DNA of 64,000 bases, taken from contig NZ_JAKWBK010000001.1 of assembly GCF_022512515.1 (NCBI RefSeq), positions 1,736,001-1,800,000 on the forward strand, read 5' to 3'. The translations under genes were made by a program, and so were the position numbers. Source of the DNA: Paraniabella hibiscisoli (GTDB lineage: Bacteria > Bacteroidota > Bacteroidia > Chitinophagales > Chitinophagaceae). The notes under the pieces are model-generated. The model ran no database searches. It was not told the origin of the DNA and saw nothing but the letters and a program-made list of their open reading frames with translations. Positions 48,970 to 59,175 of the stretch are shown piece after piece. How positions within the stretch are numbered: position 1 is the stretch's first letter; every line of letters begins with the position of its first letter.

Positions 48970-49708
48970 TTATTTCTTAGTTTCATTGAATGTTACCCTA
49001 ACAATATTATCCATTGGTAATGGACTTATAGTAGCAGTGAACTTCTTTCTATGAATGTTATTAAAGCGATCCAGGTATTCTATAAATAATTTTAACTCGG
49101 GATCTCCTTCACCTAGAAGAAATTGTAAATCTTTTGTAGCAAATAGTTTTGCATAGACTCCCCACATAAGAATTGGAAGATTTATATTGGCTACTTCTTC
49201 TGGCTTTACATAACTATGTGTAGGATATGGGCCTACCATATCGTCCTTAAAGTAAATGTATCTACTACCTATATAATTTGCCACTTTGTCCTTATTGTAG
49301 TTCCATTGCACGGTAACATGTTTAGCAATGCCGTTTCCAATATTTTTAATCGTTCCAGCGGGGAATGGATGGTATTTAACTTTGTCATCGATAATTAAAC
49401 CGACTTTGTATTTTGCAAATGGCTCTCCGTCCGGTCTTTGAAACCCGTCAACCTTTTCATCTATTTCTTCTATTCTAAGATTTAAGGGCATAGGGTACAA
49501 TATGGGTTCATTGCTTACGAATATTTGCTTATAAGCATAATAAATGGCGAGGACAGTAGCTAAAGAGCCTACTATGGAAAAATAGTTGGTTAGTTTGTTG
49601 TCATTTATCTTTTGTGTAAAATCGATATTTTCTCTGTATAGGAATAAAAAACCTAATAAAAATGAAGTGAGAAGGAAGGGGATTAATACTTTTTTAAGTC
49701 TTTTTCAT
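48970..49708 (-). CDS. Membrane-anchored hypothetical protein, frameshifted near its start
   Basis: The frame is open well upstream of the first ATG at 49500: LIPFLLTSFLLGFLFLY and FSIVGSLATVLAIYYAYKQIF are two membrane segments, joined to a soluble beta-rich domain (YPMPLNLRIEEIDEKVDGFQRPDGE ... VRVTFNETKK). The likely start is ATG at 49708 (MKKT, then a lost base near 49693). About 245 residues. I do not recognise the family. Two membrane helices followed by a cytoplasmic domain is the same layout as the protein at 6425-7065. Confidence 0.55.
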
Positions 49709-49750
49709 GTCTGGTCAATTACACTGTACTTCGTCATTTACTATTTTATT

Positions 49751-49848
49751 CCCTCCAACTCTTTTTGTAACCTGAACCCGCCTGCTTCGCATTCGGGCAG
49801 GCATTTCAGTATTACTTCATCCCCTCCAACTCTTTTTGTAACCTGAAC
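49751..49848. repeat. 27-bp direct repeat duplicating the uvrB 3' end, with a palindrome between
   Basis: Twenty-seven identical bases occur at 49751-49777 and 49822-49848; the second copy is within the last codons of uvrB, the first lies beyond its stop codon. Between them is a hairpin element CCCGCCTG...TTCGGGCAGGC (49777-49802), which has a relative at 54084-54113. Confidence 0.75.
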
Positions 49849-51893
49849 ATTTCGTCTCTTAATTTCGCCGCTTCCATAAAATCGAGATCACGCGCCGCTT
49901 TCTCCATGTCTTTTTCGTTTTGGAGATTGCTTTTTCCATCTGGGGGATGGTCTTATACACTACTTCATCTTCTGCAGCCACTGTTACCAGGTCTTCATCA
50001 AAACCGATAGCCAATGGTTCTTTTTCGTCAAACCCTTTGATATCTAAAACGCTGGTTTGTTTAAATACATCTTCCTTCGACTTAACTACTGTACGTGGTG
50101 TAATATTGTGTTCAATATTATAAGCGATCTGTTTCTCCCGGCGACGATTGGTTTCATCAATGGTGCGCTGCATACTGCCCGTCATGGTATCAGCATAGAA
50201 AATCACTTTGCCATCTACATTTCTTGCCGCACGTCCCGCGGTCTGCGTTAAAGACTTCATTACGTAAAAACCTTCCTTATCCGCATCCAGAATGGCAACC
50301 AGGCTCACCTCCGGTAAATCCAGTCCTTCTCTTAAAAGATTTACACCTACCAATACATCAATTTCGCCCAGGCGTAGCTGCCGCAATATTTCCACACGCT
50401 CTAAAGTATCTACTTCGCTGTGGATATACTTGGACTTGATATGAATACGATGCAGGTATTTATCCATTTCTTCAGCCATGCGCTTGGTTAGTGTAGTTAC
50501 CAGTACCCGGTCGCCTTTTTCACCGTTTTATCAATCTCATCCAGGAGGTCATCAATCTGGTTAATACTGGGCCTCACCTCGATCGGAGGATCCAGGAGGC
50601 CTGTAGGCCGTACTACCTGCTCAGCAATCACACCGCCTGTTTTCTCCAGCTCGTAAGTATCGGGGTTGCCGATACATAAATAACCTGGTTTTGCAGGCTT
50701 TCAAATTCGTGGAAATTCAGCGGGCGGTTATCCAGGGCCGATGGTATGCGGAATCCATAATCAACCAAAATCAGTTTCCGGCTCCGGTCGCCGCCATACA
50801 TACCACTGATCTGTGGCATGGTCTGGTGACTTTCATCCACGATCATCAGGTAATCCTTCGGGAAATAATCGAGCAGGCAGAAGGGGCGCGTGCCAGGACT
50901 TCTCCGGTCAAAGAAGCGGGAATAGTTTTCAATACCGTTACAATAGCCCAGTTCTTTGATCATTTCAATATCATACTCTACCCGTTCCTTAATACGCTGG
51001 GCCTCTATCAGCTTGCCTGTGCTGGAAAAATATTCTACCTGTGCCGTCATTTCATCCTGTATCTCGTAGATCACCTGCTGTATCATATCTTTGGGAGCTA
51101 CATAAAGGTTGGCGGGGAAAATTGCAGCATTACCTATGGTCGAAATTCGTTTATTCGTTGTTACTTCAATGGTCTCAATCTCTTCAATTTCATCTCCGAA
51201 AAAAGTTACCCGGTAACCATGATCGACATAAGGAAGATTGATATCTACGGTATCGCCTTTTACTCTAAAAGTACCCCTGGTAAACTCAATAGTCGTACGG
51301 GTATATAATGAATTGACCAGACCATGTAAAAACGCCTGCCGCGAAATGGTTTGTCCACGTTCAATTCGGATAATACTGTTTTCATAGTCAGCAGGGTTAC
51401 CTGCGCCATAGATACAGCTCACAGAAGCCACCACGATGATATCTCTCCTCCCGCTCAGCAAACTGGTAATCGTACGCAGTCTTAATTTATCCAGTTCTTC
51501 GTTGATCGCCAGGTCTTTTTCGATATAAGTATCACTTACCGGTAAATAAGCTTCGGGCTGATAATAGTCATAGTACGACACAAAATACTCCACCGCATTT
51601 TCGGGAAAGAACTGGCGGAATTCACCATAGAGCTGAGCTACCAGGGTTTTATTATGGGTGATGATCAGTGTGGGCCGCTGCGTGTTTTGTATCACATTGG
51701 CCATGGTATATGTTTTACCACTACCCGTTACACCTAGCAGGGTCTGGTATTTTTCTCCATCAAAAACGCCTTCAGTCAATTGCGCGATAGCGGTGGGCTG
51801 ATCACCGGCGGGTTGAAACGGGGTATGTAATTTAAATGGCACTAAATAAAAGTTGTGTTTAGGTAACAAACGTACATCAAATTTTTTGTCCAT
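49812..51893 (-). CDS. uvrB: Excinuclease ABC subunit B (UvrB), frameshifted as read
   Basis: The damage-verifying helicase of nucleotide excision repair, about 695 residues. Walker A GVTGSGKT is at 54-61, the beta-hairpin region [10 protein letters not shown] at about 106, DESHQTMPQ marks the Walker B area, and [24 protein letters not shown] and QTAGRAARN are helicase motifs V and VI. The C-terminal UvrC-binding coil ends [10 protein letters not shown]. Breaks near 50516, 50665 and 49917 are all repaired by single bases. As a core gene, uvrB supports the view that the breaks are sequence errors. [14 protein letters not shown] is restored in the middle. Confidence 0.95.
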
Positions 51894-52110
51894 TAATTAC
51901 ACAAGCAATGGATGAAAAATTTTAAGGGAGTTATCCTTCTACCAAAAAAGTGTAATAAAATATATAAGGTAATTAAGGAAAATAAGGTTGGGAGGCTTTA
52001 ACCAGAATATTTTTCAAAAAGGACCGCCTGCAATTAACACCATTTTAAATGGTTGCATCATTAAGAATTCTTTAAGAAAAAAATGACAATCAGCTGGTTA
52101 TATATGCGGT

Positions 52111-52200
52111 TTTTAATGTGGTTTTAATATGGTCGTCTCTTTTTCTAATTGAATTCTAATTTGAGCTTTATATGGTTCTAATACCTCCGTGGTAGCTTTG
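52111..52200 (+). promoter_or_regulatory. Phased TT(T/C)TAAT heptamer array with a -7 element
   Basis: TTTTAAT at 52111 and 52122 and TTCTAAT at 52143, 52154 and 52176 recur with spacings of 11, 21, 11 and 22 bp, always near one or two DNA turns on one face. The -7 element TAGCTTTG lies at 52193-52200, 10 bases after the last heptamer. OmpR/PhoB-family response regulators bind seven-base sites with four-base gaps in this manner. The rest of the 365-base gap from 51894 shows no gene. Confidence 0.5.
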
Positions 52201-52258
52201 CCTCAGGTAAAAAAGGGTAAAATAATGGAAAGTACTGGACCCTAAAAAAAGGAAAACA

Positions 52259-52713
52259 ATGAAGAAAACATTTATTATAATAACAGCAGTTTTTGCGGTA
52301 CTCGCCTGTTTATCGTTCACTATTAAAGCATATCACGATCCTGAAACAGTTATCCTGGGCGCCTGGAAAGAAGTGCATTGGGAGTACGACAGGGTATATC
52401 ATAGCGCGCATATAGACAGGGCTATAACGTCTGCTCCACAAGAAGTGAAAGAAATGTCTACCACAGACCTTGGAATTATTAATGCAGAAAGCTGTTTAAT
52501 CCGGATGGCAGCCTTATTTTAAGCAGTCATAATAAGAAAAAACAAGCCAGTTGGAAAATTAAAGGACGTGGCAATATTCTGATGATCACTTATGATAATA
52601 ACAGGGTAGAGCGGTATAATATAGCCAGGCTTACGAAAGGTAACCTCGAGTTAAACTTTGATACAGACGCGAACATTCGGGGGATTGCAAAGGTTAGTTG
52701 TGTGAAAATTTAA
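52259..52713 (+). CDS. Exported small lipocalin-like protein, frameshifted as read
   Basis: About 152 residues. A signal peptide (TFIIITAVFAVLACLSFT) is followed by VILGAWKEVHWEYDR, a lipocalin-like first strand. The frame breaks near 52494 (TTT), after which FNPDGSLILSSHNKKKQASWKIKGRGNILMITYDNNRVERYNI and LELNFDTDANIRGIAKVSC continue the beta-barrel pattern. It follows a well-marked regulatory array and ends 6 bases before the next gene. The function is unknown; related small proteins are often stress-induced. Confidence 0.65.
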
Positions 52714-52719
52714 AAAATT

Positions 52720-53502
52720 ATGTTACGTAAATATAGTAATAGCAGAACACTGGGGGACAACGTGAGGTTGGGTATATTAACTGCCCTTGTTGCCGGTATG
52801 GTAAACGTGGCTTCACTATTATTATTCCTGTCCTTCTCGTCTAATGTTACCGGGTATTTTGCCATTTTTGCTTCGGAGCTGGTAAGCGGTAATATCTACC
52901 AGATCGCTTTGGTAGGTTCTTGGATATTCCTCTTCTTCTTTGGTAGCTTTGTATCCAATTTCCTGGTGATCAACCTATCTGAAAAGAATAAATACCTCGC
53001 GCATGCGCTTCCTTTGTTGCTGGAGCTGGCTTGTATTTTAGCAGTAGGCATTTATGGTACTTACTGGTACAAAGGCTCATTACATGAGTCGGAGTTGTTG
53101 TTATCCCTGCTTTTATTTGCTATGGGTTTACAGAACGGGCTTACTGCCAGCATTTCCAATTTTGCGGTAAAAACTACGCACCTCACCGGTGCAACCACTG
53201 ATCTGGGGGTATTGGCCTCCATGTTCACCAATAAAAAATTCAGGAATAAAAGAGAGCTGAGAGATAAAGCGACTTTGATCTTCTCCATTTTTATATCGTA
53301 CGTTGTAGGTGGAGTGCTGTTCGCTTTGTTCTATGAAACCTTACAGTTTAAGATGTTCTTTATCATCGCGGCGTTCTTACTGGTGGTGATCTTATATGAT
53401 TCTTATAAGGTTTGGATATTAAAGTTAAAGCGCTTTCGTATTAACAGGAGGCAGAAAAGTAGTATGCTGGTACCTTCTTATAGCAAAGAGCACCATAGCT
53501 AA
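52720..53502 (+). CDS. YoaK-like (DUF1275) membrane protein
   Basis: A 260-residue intact protein with six to seven membrane helices. GILTALVAGMVNVASLLLFLSFSSNVTGYF at the N-terminus and LLFAMGLQNGLTASISNFAVKTTHLTGATTDLG in the middle are DUF1275 signatures. The C-terminus is basic. It follows the lipocalin-like gene by 6 bases, so both are likely controlled by the heptamer array at 52111-52200. Function of the family is unknown. Confidence 0.88.
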   Translation: MLRKYSNSRTLGDNVRLGILTALVAGMVNVASLLLFLSFSSNVTGYFAIFASELVSGNIYQIALVGSWIFLFFFGSFVSNFLVINLSEKNKYLAHALPLLLELACILAVGIYGTYWYKGSLHESELLLSLLLFAMGLQNGLTASISNFAVKTTHLTGATTDLGVLASMFTNKKFRNKRELRDKATLIFSIFISYVVGGVLFALFYETLQFKMFFIIAAFLLVVILYDSYKVWILKLKRFRINRRQKSSMLVPSYSKEHHS

Positions 53503-53531
53503 AGCTCTACTGGTACAACATGGGGTACCAG

Positions 53532-53864
53532 CTAAGAAGGCAGGCCAATAAACCAACCTTCCTCCCTCTCTTCTATTGGATAGGTTTTTAAAAAATATCC
53601 TTCACCTGAGACATTCCTGCCATTCTCCAGGCTGAACTTGTATCTGTGTAAAGGACATACGATCTGTTGCTGCACATTAACATAGCCACCCACTAAAGGC
53701 ACTGCTGCATGCGGGCACTGAGCGGCACAAGCAAAAGCTTTGTCAGCCACGCGGGCGATGCAGATCTTTTTCCCGGCTACTTTAATCTCAGCCAGGTTTT
53801 CATGATTGAAAGGTATTTCGTTTAAATGCAGTGCAAATAAATGCCAGGTATATTCTTTATTCAT
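53532..53864 (-). CDS. Rieske [2Fe-2S] ferredoxin-like protein
   Basis: A 110-residue soluble Rieske protein. The cluster ligands are seen in CPHA (about 55-58) and CPLHRYKF (about 75-82), the pattern C-x-H...C-x-x-H. FALHLNEIPFNHENLAEIKVAGKKICIARV forms the first strands. It resembles ferredoxin components of nitrite reductase or dioxygenase systems but stands alone, with no oxygenase next to it. ATG at 53864 (MNKEYTW) is preferred over one 22 codons upstream, which would run into a repeat. Confidence 0.82.
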   Translation of the reverse strand: MNKEYTWHLFALHLNEIPFNHENLAEIKVAGKKICIARVADKAFACAAQCPHAAVPLVGGYVNVQQQIVCPLHRYKFSLENGRNVSGEGYFLKTYPIEEREEGWFIGLPS

Positions 53865-53912
53865 CTTAAGGAAAAGCCCAAACTGTGTTCTCAACACGAG
53901 ATGGCTCTTTAG

Positions 53913-54113
53913 GTTTCTCACAGCGCTCACAGAGAAACGGAGGCACTGAGCATTTGCTTATTGAAAATTGAGTATTGAATATTTGTATCAAAAAAACAGA
54001 GGCGTCTAAACTAACAACTCATTACTGATTATTCATTCTTGCCACACCCCATTCACTATTTCCAATTTACTTTTTATTTCACACCCGCCTGAACAAAGTT
54101 CTTTCGGGCAGGC
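53913..54113. repeat. Intergenic repeats: short hairpin, 112-bp-repeat-like words and REP-like palindrome
   Basis: GTTTCTC/GAGAAAC arms at 53913-53938, then CGGAGGCACTGAGCA and TTGAGTATTGAATATT, words of the 58.5-59.2 kb repeat. At 54084-54113, CCCGCCTG...TTCGGGCAGGC repeats the palindrome of 49777. The gap 53865-54283 has no convincing gene. Confidence 0.55.
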
Positions 54114-54283
54114 AGCGCGCAAAGAAGCAGAGTCGCAGGGGAATTAATGAGTATTGATATATTGAAAATCGAATGCTGAATCTCTTTTATCACTACACTG
54201 CTGGGAGTTGATAAAACACTGTTTACTCATCACTGACTATTCTTTTTCTTAATCCCTACTCGCCACTCGCTATACCCTATTTT

Positions 54284-55470
54284 CTAATAAAACATCGTCT
54301 TATAGGGATAACGTATCGCATATAGCTCCTTCACCTTATTCAGAATAGTTTCGCGCAGGCCTTCTACATTACGTCTTTCCGTTGCAGAAACAAATACTAC
54401 ATTTCCCTGCAATTCATTGCTCCAGCGGTCATAAAGATCCCGCAATATTTCTTCCTTGGTTTCGTCTCCCAGCCATTCGTCAAAAGTTTGCGTTTCGTAC
54501 AGGTCCATCTTATTAAAAATGGTAACCGTTGGCTTATCGAAAGCCTTTAATTCCTGCAAGGTCTTATTCACTACAGCCAGTTGATCTTCATAGTTTGTGT
54601 GGGAAATATCAACCACATGCATTAAAATATCTGCCTCGCGCACTTCATCCAGCGTGCTTTTAAAGCTTTCTACCAGGTGGTGAGGTAATTTTCTTATAAA
54701 CCCTACGGTATCACTTAACAGGAACGGAGTGGTTTCAAAAACAACCTTGCTGGTAGTAGTGTCCAATGTAGCGAACAGTTTATTCTCTGCAAATACATCA
54801 CGCTTGCTCAACAGGTTCATGATGGTACTCTTGCCAACGTTGGTGTAACCTACCAGGGCTACACGAATAAACTCTCCACGCTCTTTGCGTTGGGTGAAAG
54901 CCTGTTTATCTATTTCGGCCAGCTTTTTACGAAGTAAGGTAATTTTATCGCGAACAATACGACGGTCGGTTTCTATCTCTGTTTCACCGGGACCACGTGA
55001 GCCAATACCTGCTCCCTGTCTTTCCAGGTGACTCCACATACCACGTAGCCTGGGTAGTATATATTGATATTGGGCCAGCTCTACCTGGGTGCGTGCCTGC
55101 GCCGTTTTGGCACGACGCGCAAAAATGTCCAGGATCAGATCCGATCGATCGATTACTTTTATTTTCAGTTCTTTCTGGATATTATTGATCTGGGCTCCGC
55201 TCAGCTCATCATCAAAGATGACCAGGTCGATGCCATTAAAAGATATGTACTGCCGTATTTCTTCCAGCTTACCTTTTCCCACAAAAGTCCTGGAATCAGG
55301 GTGTTGCAGCTTCTGCACAAAGCGTTTACGTGTAACAGCGCGGCTGTTTCCGCCAGGAACTCCAGCTCATCCAGGTAGTCTTTAACCTGCTGCTCTGTTT
55401 GGTCTTTTTGTACAACGCCTACAATAACGGCCGTTTGTTGGTCTTGTATGATATTCTTCTTTTCTAACAT
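54284..55470 (-). CDS. hflX: GTPase HflX, frameshifted as read
   Basis: About 395 residues. The N-terminal HflX domain (TAVIVGVVQKDQ...YLDELEFLAETAG...PDSRTFVGKGKLEEI) leads into GAGIGSRGPGETEIETDRR, the family signature, and the G domain: GYTNVGKST (G1), LFATLDTTT (G2), LSDTVGFI (G3) and FNKMDL (G4). HflX binds and splits stalled 70S ribosomes after stress. One base lost near 55335 (GC-rich run) breaks the frame after AETAA. The last residues KELYAIRYPYKTMFY are normal. Confidence 0.93.
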
Positions 55471-55641
55471 ATTTCACCTCAAAGTTAACAAAAATGCTGC
55501 CGGTTAAAGGTTTATGACAAACTGTACGTTTTATTGGATAGGAGATTGGCTAATGGATATGTGTGAAGTGGGAATAGTGCCGGATATTAGCTGAAAGATA
55601 CCGATGGCTAACTCATAAACAGGCTTTATGGTTTGTTTATC

Positions 55642-55670
55642 ATTGGGAAATAAGTAAATGGTTACCTTTG
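55642..55670 (+). promoter_or_regulatory. Bacteroidota-type promoter before the ABC exporter
   Basis: TACCTTTG at 55663-55670 matches TAnnTTTG exactly, with ATTG 17 bases upstream as a -33 element. The start codon is 24 bases downstream. Confidence 0.55.
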
Positions 55671-55693
55671 TGGGCTTTAAAATTTGAAATCAA

Positions 55694-57508
55694 TTGAAAA
55701 AATTCAGGAGAATATTTAAGTATATCGCTTTATATAAGGGCAAAATTGCGCTGTATATTTCTTTGACAATATTAGGCTCATCTTTATCAGTCGTTTCTTT
55801 AGGGATGTTGGCTCCGCTTATGTCGATCATTTTTAACGAGCCGGGTATTGGCGGGCAAAATATTTTGAAGAAGCTTCCGGGGGAGATTTTCTGGGAAAGG
55901 AGCTGGTGCGATTGGTAAATGAAGGGCACCAGATGCAGGCGGTATTGATATGTTGTATTTTGGTGATTGTTTCCATATTCTAAAAAATCTGCTCTTGTAT
56001 CTTTCTTCGCTTTTGTCCGTACCTGTCAGAAGTTCAATTACCATTCATTTGAAAAATGATATGTATGCTAAGGTATTGTCGCTGCCCGTAGGATATTTTT
56101 CAGATCAGCGAAAGGGCGATATCATGAGCAGGATGACGAATGACGCCGCTTTAGTTGAAAGTTCGATTATCAATACTATGGAGGGGATGATCAAAGACCC
56201 GGTGTCGGTGATCAGTTACCTTGTGGCGATGGTAGCCATTAGCCCCAGCCTTGCCATGTTTTTATTGATCCTTTTACCAGCTACGGCTTTCATTATCGGG
56301 CGGATTAGCCGCACATTAAAAAACAAAGCAATGCAGCATCATTAAGAATTGGTGATACGCTGGCGATCCTCGATGAGACGCTAACCGGCATTCGTATCAT
56401 TAAAGCCTTTTGTGCCGAAAAGATCATGAATAATCGCTTTGTTACCTTAAATAATACCTTACTGGGCATTAATAAAAAATGGCGGCCAGAAGAGATCTGG
56501 CTTCACCACTTACCGAATTACTGGGCGTTGCCGTTTTATGTATTATCATTTATTTTGGGGCGAACCTCATCTTAACAGGCGATTCTTTAACGGCAGGCGA
56601 CCTGATCGCGTTTATTGCCATCTTCGCCATGATGATTAATCCGGCCAAGTCCCTGTCTACTTCTTTCTTTAATGTACAGGCAGGTTCTGCAGCTGTCGAG
56701 CGCATAGAGGAGTTATTAAACACACCTGTTAATGTTGAAGATAATGGCAAACAGCAACTGGCATCGTTTGACCAGGGTATCGAGTTTAGAAACGTGTCTT
56801 TCTCATACAATGAAACGCCCATTCTCAAAAATATCAACCTGACCATTCCTAAAGGAAAAACCGTTGCCCTGGTAGGTAGCAGTGGCGCCGGTAAAAGTAC
56901 GCTGGCCGACCTGGTGCCTCGTTTTCATGATGTTACAGATGGGGAAATATTGGTAGATGGCGTAAATATTAAAGAGTATAGCATTCAGAGCATACGGGAG
57001 CATATAGGGATCGTAAGCCAGGAGCCCATCCTGTTTAATGATACGATCGGTAATAATATAACGCTAGCCCATCCCGATGCATCGCAGGAGGAAATAGAAA
57101 GCGCTGCCAAAGTGGCCAATGCCTTTCGCTTTATTGATGGCAAGCCAGAGAAATTTGAAACCAATATTGGAGACAGGGGAGCGAAGCTCAGCGGTGGTGA
57201 AAAGCAAAGGGTGACGATTGCACGCGCGGTGCTAAAAATCCGCCGATTCTTATTTTAGATGAAGCCACCTCCTCCCTGGATACAGAAAGCGAAAGGTTGG
57301 TACAGGATGCCATCAACAATATGATGCAAAACAGAACTTCCCTTGTTATTGCGCACCGGTTGAGCACCGTTCGAAATGCGGATGAAATTATTGTATTGAA
57401 TAAGGGCGAAATTGTGGAAAGAGGAAAGCATCATGAGCTGATGCAAATTGAAGGGGTGTTTACCGCAAATTGGTAGATATGCAGGAATTAGGCAAAAAGC
57501 TTGCTTAA
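55694..57508 (+). CDS. ABC exporter (MsbA-like half transporter), frameshifted as read
   Basis: A half transporter of about 608 residues: membrane domain (about 1-340; [68 protein letters not shown]) followed by an ATPase domain with GSSGAGKS, the Q loop [12 protein letters not shown], signature [16 protein letters not shown], Walker [12 protein letters not shown] and [23 protein letters not shown] is the usual coupling-helix region. At least four single-base losses are needed (near 55890-55950, 56345, 56480, 57240, and close to 57465). It likely exports lipids or peptides. Start is TTG with no better choice near. Confidence 0.87.
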
Positions 57509-57551
57509 GAGGGACCGTATAAAAGTCATAGAAATTGTTTATAAAGAAAGA

Positions 57552-58478
57552 ATGAAGCCCTTACGCGAAAAAATAGAAAGTGCAGAAACGGGATTACTGT
57601 TGTATAGTTTTACACCTCCGAAGATCACCACTGAGCAAGACCGCCTGGAAGTGATTGCCACCAAGCAACTGGAACGCATGAAGCACCTGGATGTGGATGG
57701 CATTATATTGTACGATATCCAGGATGAAAGTGACAGAACGAGTGAAGAGCGTACTTATCCTTTTATTCATACAGTTGCACCCGAAACCTATTATCGAAAT
57801 TATTTGAGTAAAGTGGGCCTGCCGGTGATTGTATACAAGAGCATCGCCAATCAAACCAGCGATAGTTTTAATAGCTGGTTAATGGATAATAAGGACCTGG
57901 AACATTTTGTTTTTGTAGGCGCGTCATCAAAAGCCCAGGTGGATAAAACCAATTTTAGCCTCACAGATGCCTACGATCTGAAAAGGACAAGTCACAATCA
58001 GCTGCTATTGGGTGGGGTGACTATACCTGAGCGACATTCCAAAAAGGGAGATGAGAATAAGAGGATCTTTAGTAAAATACAAAATGGATGTAGCTTTTTT
58101 GTTTCACAATGTGTTTACAATGTGTTTGATTCCAAGAACCTCTTGTCTGACTATTATTACGATGCGCTGGAGAATACTTATGAAATGAAACCTATTTTCT
58201 TTACGCTCAGTCCCTGTGGTTCCATCAAAACACTCGAGTTTATGAAATGGCTGGGCATTGAAGTGCCTAAGTGGCTGTACAATGATCTTAAGCATTCAAA
58301 AGATATCCTGGAAACATCTGTTCGTACTTCTGTAATGATTGCTAACGAACTGATAGACTTCGCTGCATCCAAACAAATTCCGATTGGATTCAATATCGAA
58401 AGTATCTCTAATAAAAAAGATGAGATAGATGCTGCTACCGAAATATTAAGCAGGATTTCCGGTCGCTTAGGAAGATGA
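57552..58478 (+). CDS. Methylenetetrahydrofolate reductase-like protein
   Basis: A 308-residue intact protein with the TIM-barrel pattern of the MTHFR flavoprotein family: MKPLREKIESAETGLLLYSFTPPK at the start, HLDVDGIILYDIQDE, LLLGGVTIPERHSKKGDENKRIFSKIQNGCSFFVSQCVYN and IPIGFNIESIS at the end. These match the region where MTHFR binds folate and FAD, though it is distant from MetF. A TTG 17 codons earlier (57501) is also in frame and overlaps the exporter gene; I prefer ATG 57552. The exact substrate is unknown. Confidence 0.78.
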   Translation: MKPLREKIESAETGLLLYSFTPPKITTEQDRLEVIATKQLERMKHLDVDGIILYDIQDESDRTSEERTYPFIHTVAPETYYRNYLSKVGLPVIVYKSIANQTSDSFNSWLMDNKDLEHFVFVGASSKAQVDKTNFSLTDAYDLKRTSHNQLLLGGVTIPERHSKKGDENKRIFSKIQNGCSFFVSQCVYNVFDSKNLLSDYYYDALENTYEMKPIFFTLSPCGSIKTLEFMKWLGIEVPKWLYNDLKHSKDILETSVRTSVMIANELIDFAASKQIPIGFNIESISNKKDEIDAATEILSRISGRLGR

Positions 58479-58520
58479 GTTTCCCGGCTTGTATGGAGAA
58501 GTAGCAGCGCAGATCACAAT

Positions 58521-59166
58521 GAATATTGATTATTGAGAATTGAATGTTGAACATTAAGTGTTTCTTCCTATTCACCACTTGCTACTCCCTACTTGCTTTT
58601 TTGTTTCACGCAGAGTGCGCAGAGAGACGGAGGCACAGATAGTTTGATATATTGATACTTGAACATTGAGTATTTCTTCTTTCTCACTACTTGCTAATCC
58701 CTACTAGCTTTTTTGTTTCAGGCAGAGTGCGCAGAGAGACGGAGGCACAGATAGTTTGATATATTGATGCTTGAACATTGAGTATTTCTTCCTTCTCACT
58801 ACTTACTAATCCCTACTAGCTTTTTTGTTTCAGGCAGAGTGCGCAGAGAGACGAAGGCACAGATAGTTTGATATATTGATGCTCGAACATTGAGTATTTC
58901 TTCCTTCTCACTACTTGCTAATCCCTACTAGCTTTTTTATTTCTCGCAGAGTGCGCAGAGAGACGGAGGCGCAGAGAGTTTGATATATTGATACTTGAAC
59001 ATTGAGTATTTCTTCCTTCTTACTACTTCCTAATCCCTACTAGCTTTTTTATTTCTCGCAGAGTGCGCAGAGAGACGGCGGCTCAGAGAGTTCGATTATT
59101 TGCTATTGAGAATTGAATGTTGAATATGGTGTGTTTTTTCCTTCTAGCCACTTGCTAATCCCTACT
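58521..59166. repeat. Five tandem copies of a 112-bp repeat
   Basis: The word CAGAGTGCGCAGAGAGACG recurs at 58611, 58723, 58835, 58947 and 59059, an exact period of 112 bases. Each copy also holds GTTTGATATATTGAT, GAACATTGAGTATTTCTTCC and CTACTTGCTAATCCCTACTAGC with a few changes between copies. It fills the 700-base gap between the MTHFR-like gene and bshA. No gene is seen in it. Short stretches related to it occur at 42.2 kb and 53.9 kb. Confidence 0.9.
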
Positions 59167-59175
59167 GGCTCTTTC

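Noticed and set aside
57501-57551. Longer N-terminus of the MTHFR-like protein from a TTG
   Set aside because: It would overlap the ABC exporter's last codons, and the family's usual start matches the ATG at 57552.
58521-59166. Possible CRISPR array
   Set aside because: The whole 112-bp unit is repeated with no unique spacers, repeats are too long, and no cas genes are near.
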